Shown in pieces: positions 1-4,873 of a stretch of 6,054 nucleotides of DNA. Source of the DNA: an uncultured Eubacteriales bacterium. GTDB lineage: Bacteria; Bacillota; Clostridia; Christensenellales; Borkfalkiaceae. The DNA lies in contig CATYEP010000116.1 in NCBI GenBank assembly GCA_958405585.1, forward strand, positions 1 through 6,054, given 5' to 3'. The notes below the pieces were generated by a model. It saw only the letters and a program-made list of their open reading frames with translations, was not told the DNA's origin and made no database searches. A program made the position numbers and the translations under genes. The number at the start of each line of letters is the position of its first letter. Positions within the stretch are counted from its first letter, which is position 1.

Positions 1-288
1 CGGAAGACATTTGGTAAGCAACGGTAGGGCAAGTCTGTTCTTCAGTCTGATTGAGCATTGGAATATTTGTTCCTGATATTAAATTTGGGGATCCTTTATC
101 GTCACCCCTGTATTTATCATATGCAGACAGGCAGCGGAAGTGTGTTCAAAACTTTTTGACTTATAAAAATTTATTTTCGGATCATGTGGAACCAAAAGAG
201 GTTTTGCGAAAGAGTTTGCGAAGAATTTTGCACGGCCGCAGTAAGAGATCGCATTCCGTTATGTTTCGGGCAGGCGTCTTAGCTGATC
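1..288. other. No supportable gene; AT-rich intergenic or flanking sequence
   Basis: No reading frame here looks like a real gene. The longest runs on the plus strand from a TTG at 51 to 332. It has no SD, resembles no family I know, and its end runs through the minus-strand terminator at 289-329, so I treat it as chance. A short frame open from base 2 to a stop at 74-76 could be the tail of a gene entering from the left, but nothing confirms it. The stretch at 140-180 is AT-rich and contains TTGACT (156-161) without a matching -10 box. Three units starting TTTGC recur every 12 bp at 203, 215 and 227. No tRNA fold was recognised. Confidence 0.5.
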
Positions 289-329
289 AAAAAAAATCCT
301 GGCGGGGACACTGTCTGTGTCCGCGCCAG
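289..329 (-). terminator. Intrinsic terminator after the CmpB-family gene
   Basis: Read on the minus strand, CTGGCG (329-324) and GGACAC (322-317) pair with GTGTCC (311-306) and CGCCAG (304-299). One C-C mismatch interrupts the stem and the loop is 5 nt (316-312). The stem is followed by GA and a run of eight T (296-289). It begins 11 bp after the stop codon of the membrane protein gene, so it is a textbook Rho-independent terminator closing the minus-strand gene series. Confidence 0.9.
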
Positions 330-340
330 TAAAAAATTTT

Positions 341-988
341 TTATTTTTTTATTTTCATGCTCGGGAAATGTTTTCGCATAAACGAATCGGGGAAAGTCTT
401 GTCGATCCAATCTCCGAGGGCTGTGAAAGCGGGAGAGCTTCTGTTGACGTAGCGGAGAATTGCCATGCAGGTCAGTGTGAGGTCGAAGAGGATGAGGATA
501 AGTGCGCACCAACCTAAAACTTTTAAAGTTTTTTGGGGTAATTTTTCGAAAAAGCGGTCGGCGGGTTTCCAGAAAGCGAAGATGACTGCCATGCAGAGAG
601 CGCCCCAAAGGATCATGATGGGAATCGTAGTCCGTCCTGCGATATTCATGGGCCAGGAGGTATAGTTCCAGGAACGAGTCCCGAACAGGGATTCTTCCAA
701 AAGAGAAAGGAGTATTTCGACGAGCCCGCCGAGAATTGCTCCGCAGAGAAAGACCTGCCAATTTTTGCGGATACGCCGCAAAAATATTACAATGACGAGC
801 GTACCGAAGCCATAGACGGGGTTAAAGGTAGTAAACAGACTTCCGCTGCAGTAGATAAATTGAATGGTATACCCGTTTGCGATCTGGTAAAATACATTGA
901 AAATGACCTCCCACAGAGTGCCGAGGGTACCTCCGAGCATATAGAGGTAAGCGGCCTTTGCGAGCGTGAGTTTTCCGAGACCGGGCAT
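341..988 (-). CDS. CmpB/DUF1113-family integral membrane protein (putative ABC transporter permease)
   Basis: A 215-residue membrane protein of the family usually annotated 'putative ABC transporter permease' (CmpB, formerly DUF1113). Its biochemical role is not established and no ATPase partner lies in this window. Visible features are about five hydrophobic segments (roughly residues 12-34, 55-70, 79-98, 121-140, 157-178) and the family hallmarks: NPVYGFG near 56-62, GLVEILLSLLEE around 88-99, and the block R105-x-W107-N108-Y109 ... N115-x2-G118-R119 ... W128-G129. The C-terminus is basic (MKIKK). The ATG at 988 is chosen because it gives an intact first membrane segment; the open frame extends to 1141, but that part overlaps the glycosyltransferase gene antiparallel to nothing useful and crosses a hairpin. 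The chosen start has no SD and lies just past a terminator-like hairpin, so both start and expression are uncertain. The family call is firm; transport function is not. Confidence 0.8.
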   Translation of the reverse strand: MPGLGKLTLAKAAYLYMLGGTLGTLWEVIFNVFYQIANGYTIQFIYCSGSLFTTFNPVYGFGTLVIVIFLRRIRKNWQVFLCGAILGGLVEILLSLLEESLFGTRSWNYTSWPMNIAGRTTIPIMILWGALCMAVIFAFWKPADRFFEKLPQKTLKVLGWCALILILFDLTLTCMAILRYVNRSSPAFTALGDWIDKTFPDSFMRKHFPSMKIKK

Positions 989-998
989 AGTAAATTGT

Positions 999-1022
999 AA
1001 AAACGCCGCGGGCGGCGTTTTT
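999..1022 (-). terminator. GC-rich hairpin after the glycosyltransferase; bidirectional terminator or attenuator
   Basis: Bases 999-1008 and 1013-1022 form a perfect 10-bp stem (AAAACGCCG paired with CGGCGTTTT at its core) with a 4-nt loop. On the minus strand it begins 24 bp past the glycosyltransferase stop and is followed by TTTTTACAATTT. On the plus strand it is followed by a longer T run, 1018-1025. It is therefore probably the end of the TetR-glycosyltransferase transcript, and it can also stop opposing transcription. It leaves only 10 bp before the CmpB start codon, so some readthrough may be needed to express that gene. Confidence 0.75.
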
Positions 1023-1046
1023 TTTAAATGGTTTTTATACATAGGA

Positions 1047-2189
1047 TTAAACGATCTGTTGTTTGTGACGGCCGGCAACGGCGTCTTCGAACATTTCTTC
1101 CATTTTGTCGATGCATTTATCGATCTGGAATTTTTCGGCATAACGGATATACTGTTCGCGCTGGGTCTGCCGCACTTCGGGATGTTCGATCATATAATCG
1201 ATTTTTCTGGCGAGATCTTCTGGGTTTGCCGCCCGATAAAGATTGCTTTCGTTGCGCGCAAAATATTTTGCGGCGGATTTTTTACTGTCTGCAATGATCG
1301 GAACGAGCCCGCAGGTAATTGCTTCCACGCAGGCGATGGATTCGATTTCCGCGTAAGCGCAATGAACATAGAGATCGCAGAAGTGGATCGTGCGGATGAG
1401 TTCGTCTTTTTTCAGAAAAGATATGACAGGCGGGTTCGGAAGTTTGCTTCCGAGTTTCAGCAAGCGTTTTTCCTGAGGTCCGTCGCCTGCGAGAAAGATC
1501 TGAAGCCTGTCGGCATATTTGGATAGGGCTGCCGCTTTGAGAAGTTCGCTCTGGCATTTTTCCTTGACGAGCCTGCCGGTGGACAAAATACAGAACTTAT
1601 CGGCATATTCATCCGGTTTAGGATCGTTTCCGGGTACGAAAGCCGGATCGACGCCGTTGGAAATGATTCGGAGATCCTGCGTGTAGCCATGGCGGCGCAG
1701 CTGATCGGCAATGAATTCGGTGGGACAATGAATGTAATCGGAAAAGCGGTAAAAGCCGTTGAAAAAATTTTTATAGATATAAGAATTGACTGGTTTGCTT
1801 TTCTGTAATCCGAAATGGCTGCTTACATTTTCAGGCTGGACGTGGAAGGCAGTGGTGAGCGGCTTATGCATTTCGTTGCAGATCCGCACGGCGGAACGTC
1901 CGAGCGGGAAGGGCATAAGGGCATGTACAACGTCGGATTTTTCGATCACGGAACGGAGAAGATCTTCGTTTGGTTTTGCAAGAACGACTCCGTTTTTGGC
2001 GACATAATCGTTAAAGATTTTGAAATCGATTTTATCGACTGGATAATAATCCTTTTCGTCGGGATTACCGGGTGCCACGACAAGCACTTCGTGCCCGCGT
2101 TTTTTCAAGTTTGTTATAAGTCTTTTTACGGTAATTGAGGTTCCGTTGTTTTCTTCGCCGAGAACGTCGGCAATGACGGCAATATGCAT
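1047..2189 (-). CDS. GT4-family glycosyltransferase, probably a diacylglycerol (glycolipid) glycosyltransferase
   Basis: A complete 380-residue GT-B fold glycosyltransferase of family GT4, a normal length. The N-terminal acceptor domain starts directly with a beta strand and the glycine-containing loop NNGTSIT (14-20), so there is no signal peptide and the enzyme is cytoplasmic or peripheral to the membrane. The C-terminal nucleotide-sugar domain shows SNGVD (177-181), GRLVKEK (205-211, conserved Arg/Lys), GDGP (235-238) and the E-x7-E motif of retaining GT4 enzymes (E281 to E289), followed by CGLVPI. The N-terminal pattern (IADVLGEENNGTSI ... YVAKNGVVLAKP) resembles Clostridia proteins grouped with 1,2-diacylglycerol 3-glucosyltransferases, which make membrane glycolipids from UDP-glucose. 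The acceptor is inferred and could be another lipid or polysaccharide. GGAG at 2201-2198 lies 8 nt before the ATG. The gene follows the TetR gene by 30 bp and is likely co-transcribed with it. Confidence 0.9.
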   Translation of the reverse strand: MHIAVIADVLGEENNGTSITVKRLITNLKKRGHEVLVVAPGNPDEKDYYPVDKIDFKIFNDYVAKNGVVLAKPNEDLLRSVIEKSDVVHALMPFPLGRSAVRICNEMHKPLTTAFHVQPENVSSHFGLQKSKPVNSYIYKNFFNGFYRFSDYIHCPTEFIADQLRRHGYTQDLRIISNGVDPAFVPGNDPKPDEYADKFCILSTGRLVKEKCQSELLKAAALSKYADRLQIFLAGDGPQEKRLLKLGSKLPNPPVISFLKKDELIRTIHFCDLYVHCAYAEIESIACVEAITCGLVPIIADSKKSAAKYFARNESNLYRAANPEDLARKIDYMIEHPEVRQTQREQYIRYAEKFQIDKCIDKMEEMFEDAVAGRHKQQIV

Positions 2190-2219
2190 TCTGAGTTCTC
2201 CATATTAAAATTTATGCCG

Positions 2220-2807
2220 TTACATACTTTCGGTGGTGTTTTTGGCTAAAATTTCCTGACCGGCGGCGACGATCGGAGCGCATTGACTTAAAATGGTATC
2301 AAAAGAAACAGAGCGGTCGCTTTGCAGCCATTCTGTATAGGTGTCAAGGACTCCCGAAGTGAGAAAACGGAATACATACACAGCATTTTCCATGCAAGAA
2401 CCGCAGGTATCCAGGTAGTGCTTGCAGATGGATTGAGAAAACTGTTTTTTCAATTTGGAAAGAAAGATATCTGCATCCTGAGACATGCGCACAAAATCGG
2501 TGAAATGCGGATAAGATTCCAATACGTCAGTACAGACGTTCAAAAAAGGCATAGGGTTTTTCGGTTTATTGAAATCAGCAATTTCATCGATATTTTCAAA
2601 AATGCGTTCGGTGATCTCGCTCCGCAGTTCTTCAAGAACGTCGGGTATTCCGGAAAAATGCAGGTAAAAAGTCGTGCGATTGATGTCTGCCGCCGTGCAC
2701 AGATCCACGATTTTGATTTCCTGGACTCTTTTTGTGCAGAGTAATTCCAACAGAGTGCTTTGAATGGCGCTGACTGTTTTACGGCTGCGCTTATCTTTCT
2801 TATTCAT
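2220..2807 (-). CDS. TetR/AcrR-family transcriptional regulator
   Basis: A 195-residue one-component regulator. Residues about 8-56 form the TetR DNA-binding domain, with the helix-turn-helix around 32-51 (KIVDLCTAADINRTTFYLHF, the usual family signature ending in TxFYxHF). Residues 57-195 are a mostly helical C-terminal ligand and dimerisation domain, of the type seen in regulators with a TetR_C_8/C_33-like domain; its ligand cannot be told from sequence. The ATG at 2807 is preferred over an in-frame ATG at 2855, because the latter lies inside the -10 box of the promoter and upstream of the predicted transcript start. AAAGGAG sits at 2825-2819, 11 nt before the chosen start, which is slightly far. 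The gene leads a probable two-gene unit with the glycosyltransferase. A palindrome upstream may be its operator, pointing to autoregulation. Confidence 0.92.
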   Translation of the reverse strand: MNKKDKRSRKTVSAIQSTLLELLCTKRVQEIKIVDLCTAADINRTTFYLHFSGIPDVLEELRSEITERIFENIDEIADFNKPKNPMPFLNVCTDVLESYPHFTDFVRMSQDADIFLSKLKKQFSQSICKHYLDTCGSCMENAVYVFRFLTSGVLDTYTEWLQSDRSVSFDTILSQCAPIVAAGQEILAKNTTESM

Positions 2808-2853
2808 TTTTCCGCTCACTCCTTTGTCAACGTCAAGGCCGTCAACTGTTCTC

Positions 2854-2882
2854 ATTATACTCTATTTTTCAAAGTATGTCAA
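2854..2882 (-). promoter_or_regulatory. Consensus sigma-A promoter of the TetR gene
   Basis: On the minus strand a perfect -35 box TTGACA (2882-2877) and a perfect -10 box TATAAT (2859-2854) are separated by exactly 17 bp. Transcription would start near A2847, giving a leader of about 40 nt before the ATG at 2807. Such a consensus promoter should be strong when not repressed, which fits a regulated promoter. Confidence 0.9.
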
Positions 2883-2895
2883 TGGTTTGATTAAT

Positions 2896-2919
2896 TTTAT
2901 ACGACATATGTCGAATAAA
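2896..2919. promoter_or_regulatory. 24-bp palindrome, candidate TetR-family operator
   Basis: The core CGACATATGTCG (2902-2913) is a perfect 12-bp palindrome. It extends outward to 2896-2919 with only one mismatched pair (A2901/A2914), so 11 of 12 pairs match. Length and symmetry are typical of TetR-family operators. It lies in the intergenic region just upstream of the TetR gene's -35 box, with its centre about 60 bp before the predicted transcript start. It is not a terminator: the arms are AT-rich outside the core and no T run follows. Binding by the adjacent regulator is inferred. Confidence 0.65.
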
Positions 2920-2932
2920 CGCAGTATAATAC

Positions 2933-3610
2933 CTATTTGGATTGTTCTCCATGCAGTTTTATGATAGAGCGGGCGAGGGCTTTATCGGCGCCGTTCCAGG
3001 GCATATCCGCGTTGCGGTAGTCGTGTTTTGCGGCGAAGCGGTTGAGGTCGACGAGAAGTTTTTCGATGGATTCTTTTTCTAATTTTGTAAGGGAGTAGAT
3101 ATAATCTTTTTTACGGGATCTTGCAAAGTCGGCATAGCGGAGCAGACTGCCGAAGTGTTCGAGGCAGAATCCGTCAACAGACAGCAAAATTTCCTTGAAT
3201 TTTTTTTCGGCGAAAAACATTTCCGCCACGGTTTTATAGTAGCGGACCATATTGACCTCGACGTTATCGCAGATGACGCAGGTGTCGTGGGAATGGATAA
3301 AAAAATCGCCCATAGTTTTTGCTTTTTTGGGGTCTGCGGTGATTTCGAGGTGACCCTTGAGCGTTGTCAGGCGGGTGATGTGTTGGAGGGCTAAGGAAAG
3401 TTTATTTTGGCGCGCGTGCATCATTTCCGTATGGTGCAGACAGAAACCGCGTTCGTTGACCATGCGGCGCTGGAAGTCCTCCATGACAGATTCGTTGAGG
3501 TATTGTTCTACGAGCCGCTTTTCGAGGATGGATCGGATCCTGCAGAGCGGACAATCGTTCCCGCTGACGAATTCCTGGTAAATGAGCATATTTCCGATGT
3601 GATAATTCAT
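2933..3610 (-). CDS. DUF6062-family protein with two CxxC...CxxH sites
   Basis: A 225-residue soluble protein of uncharacterised family DUF6062, common in gut Clostridia. It contains the same four-ligand pattern twice: C20-x2-C23 with C57-x2-H60, and C111-x2-C114 with C149-x2-H152. In both halves the second pair sits in a GFCL(H/E)H segment, and the gaps between pairs are 33 and 34 residues. This looks like an internal duplication, each half likely binding one zinc ion or other metal. There is no signal peptide or membrane segment. The tail (HDYRN ... PWNGADKALARSIIKLHG) matches the conserved end I associate with the family. The start is supported by AAGGCGGT (3623-3616), one mismatch from the ideal SD, 5 nt before the ATG. 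The gene diverges from the lipid kinase. No terminator separates it from the downstream TetR gene, so readthrough is possible. Function is unknown. Confidence 0.85.
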   Translation of the reverse strand: MNYHIGNMLIYQEFVSGNDCPLCRIRSILEKRLVEQYLNESVMEDFQRRMVNERGFCLHHTEMMHARQNKLSLALQHITRLTTLKGHLEITADPKKAKTMGDFFIHSHDTCVICDNVEVNMVRYYKTVAEMFFAEKKFKEILLSVDGFCLEHFGSLLRYADFARSRKKDYIYSLTKLEKESIEKLLVDLNRFAAKHDYRNADMPWNGADKALARSIIKLHGEQSK

Positions 3611-3663
3611 AAGATACCGCCTTCAGACAAAAATGGTTCGCAGAAACGACTGCGTACAGATAT

Positions 3664-3669
3664 ATTATA
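3664..3669 (-). promoter_or_regulatory. -10 box, probable promoter of the DUF6062 gene
   Basis: TATAAT on the minus strand, with a predicted transcript start about 54 bp before the ATG at 3610. No good -35 box lies 16-18 bp upstream (TTCCTT at the 17-bp position). The upstream DNA is rich in A/T runs (3674-3680, 3696-3708) that could act as an UP element. Support is limited to the -10 box and its position. Confidence 0.5.
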
Positions 3670-3720
3670 ACGTAAAAAAAGCAGAAAAGGAAGTATTTTT
3701 TTAAAAAAGCCGGATGTCGA

Positions 3721-3749
3721 TTGCAAAACGAGCGGATTTGCGGTATAAT
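3721..3749 (+). promoter_or_regulatory. Sigma-A-like promoter of the lipid kinase gene
   Basis: TTGCAA (3721-3726, four of six consensus bases) and a perfect TATAAT (3744-3749) are spaced by 17 bp. Transcription would begin near 3756, about 27 nt before the ATG at 3783. This placement also rules out the longer open frame starting at 3714. Confidence 0.7.
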
Positions 3750-3782
3750 GGAAAGAAGAAAGAGAGAGGGTTCGGAGAAGGG

Positions 3783-4694
3783 ATGCGTTGTTTGTTTATT
3801 TACAATCCGGTCAGCGGAAAGGGCAGGATACGCAAAAGGCTGGAGTATATATTGCGCAGGTTGGGAGAGAAGTATGAAAGTGTGGATTCGCACGCCACTT
3901 CCTGTGCAGGAGATATGACGCGCGTGGTGCGTGAAAATGCCGCCAAGTATGATGCGATCATATTTTCGGGCGGCGACGGATCGTTTAACGAAGCGGTGCA
4001 GGGGCTTTGCGAAGCGGGTGCGGCCCCGGAGATCGGTTATATACCGGGCGGTACGGTGAACGACGTGGCGCATTCTCTGGGGATTCCCAAAAGTGTGCGC
4101 GGTGCGTTGAAAGTGATCCTGACGGGCAAAAATGTTTTACTGGACTGCATGAAAATAAACGATCGTTATGCCATGTATATAGTGGCGGCAGGCGCGTTCA
4201 CGAGCGCGACGTATACGACGCCGCAGGCACAGAAAAAGCTGATCGGGCGTCTTGCGTACGGGATCGAGGGGATCCGCAAGAATCTGAATTTTGATGTATT
4301 TGATGTAAAGTTAACGGACGGCAAATCACAGACGGAAACGGACAGTGTTTTTGTCGTGTTTATGAACGGGAAATATGTTGCAGGGATCGGGCTTAACCGC
4401 CGTGCGAGCATGACCGACGGAATCATAGAAGCGGCGATCATTCGTCAGAGAAGGCGTCCGAATTTTTTTCACAAGATACGGGCATTTTTTGCCCTGGCAA
4501 ATTTGTTTTTGTTCGGGTACCATGTCAAAGAAAAGCAGATTGTGCGGATCGAGGGCTCGCATTTTGAGGTAGAAGCGGACGACGGTGTCGTGTGGAATTT
4601 TGACGGAGAGAAGGGAATATCCGGGAAAGTCACGGTGGACGTCCTGCCGAGGAGAGTCAATATGATCGTGCCGAAAGGCAAGAAAAATTTTTAA
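3783..4694 (+). CDS. Diacylglycerol kinase-type lipid kinase (YegS/BmrU/DgkB family)
   Basis: A complete 303-residue cytosolic lipid kinase of the DAGK catalytic family, normal in length. Members transfer phosphate from ATP to diacylglycerol or a related lipid; DgkB-type enzymes recycle diacylglycerol to phosphatidic acid. Visible motifs: the N-terminal NPVSGKG (8-14); the nucleotide-binding GGDGSFNE (63-70, Ser in place of the common Thr of GGDGT); PGGTVNDVA (88-96); TDG (211-213) in the second domain; and a DGE (274-276) near the C-terminus where the family has a conserved catalytic-region acid. The ATG at 3783 is preferred because GGAG (3774-3777) lies 5 nt upstream and the promoter lies downstream of the earlier candidate start. 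The gene is monocistronic, with its own promoter and terminator, and diverges from the DUF6062 gene. The exact lipid substrate is inferred; sphingosine or undecaprenol kinases belong to related or other families. Confidence 0.92.
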   Translation: MRCLFIYNPVSGKGRIRKRLEYILRRLGEKYESVDSHATSCAGDMTRVVRENAAKYDAIIFSGGDGSFNEAVQGLCEAGAAPEIGYIPGGTVNDVAHSLGIPKSVRGALKVILTGKNVLLDCMKINDRYAMYIVAAGAFTSATYTTPQAQKKLIGRLAYGIEGIRKNLNFDVFDVKLTDGKSQTETDSVFVVFMNGKYVAGIGLNRRASMTDGIIEAAIIRQRRRPNFFHKIRAFFALANLFLFGYHVKEKQIVRIEGSHFEVEADDGVVWNFDGEKGISGKVTVDVLPRRVNMIVPKGKKNF

Positions 4695-4699
4695 GGGGA

Positions 4700-4740
4700 A
4701 ATGCCGCACTGCCGAAGATCGGAATGCGGCATTGTTTTAT
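4700..4740 (+). terminator. Intrinsic terminator after the lipid kinase gene
   Basis: A 9-bp stem pairs 4700-4708 (AATGCCGCA) with 4725-4733 (TGCGGCATT). Inside it a second small stem, CCGA (4712-4715) with TCGG (4719-4722), extends the structure. GTTTTAT follows. It begins 5 bp past the TAA stop codon, so it very likely ends the lipid kinase transcript and separates it from the bile salt hydrolase. Confidence 0.85.
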
Positions 4741-4873
4741 GTCAGAGGGACGGGCAGAAAGTGGCGCGCAAATATGATTTCTGCCGATGTGTCCGAACGC
4801 GCGGGCAACCTGTTTTTTGCGGCGCGTGTTTAAAAAAAGAATATTTGCAGAAAGTATAGGAGGGGGAAATAAA
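4741..4873 (+). promoter_or_regulatory. Leader and presumed promoter region of the bile salt hydrolase
   Basis: The upstream gene ends in a terminator, so the hydrolase must have a promoter here, yet no clear sigma-A match is visible. The best pair is TTGCGG (4817-4822) with AATATT (4840-4845) at 17 bp, which is weak. An imperfect inverted repeat joins 4764-4772 (GCGCGCAAA) to 4816-4825 (TTTGCGGCGC, one bulged G), enclosing 43 nt. AGGAGG (4858-4863) is a near-ideal SD, 10 nt before the ATG at 4874. Confidence 0.4.

Noticed and set aside
51..332. Plus-strand open frame of 93 codons starting at TTG
   Set aside because: No SD, no recognisable family, and it runs through the minus-strand terminator stem at 299-329; most likely chance.
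989..1141. N-terminal extension of the CmpB-family protein to an ATG at 1141
   Set aside because: It would overlap the 3' end of the glycosyltransferase gene in another frame, cross the hairpin, and add non-family residues before the first membrane segment.
966..1526. Long plus-strand frame of 186 codons opposite the glycosyltransferase
   Set aside because: Mirror of the real gene's codon pattern, with no SD or family resemblance.
2808..2855. Upstream ATG giving the TetR protein 16 extra residues
   Set aside because: That ATG lies in the -10 box of the consensus promoter, so it would not be in the transcript; the ATG at 2807 has an SD.
3696..3708. T7A6 run as a terminator
   Set aside because: No GC-rich stem adjoins it and no gene ends here; it fits an AT-rich element between divergent promoters.
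3714..3782. Longer lipid kinase starting at 3714
   Set aside because: The extension covers the -35 and -10 boxes and adds residues outside the family domain, which begins right at the ATG at 3783.
4787..4873. Longer bile salt hydrolase starting at 4787
   Set aside because: The catalytic cysteine must be residue 2 for N-terminal exposure; the extension has no SD, while the ATG at 4874 has AGGAGG.
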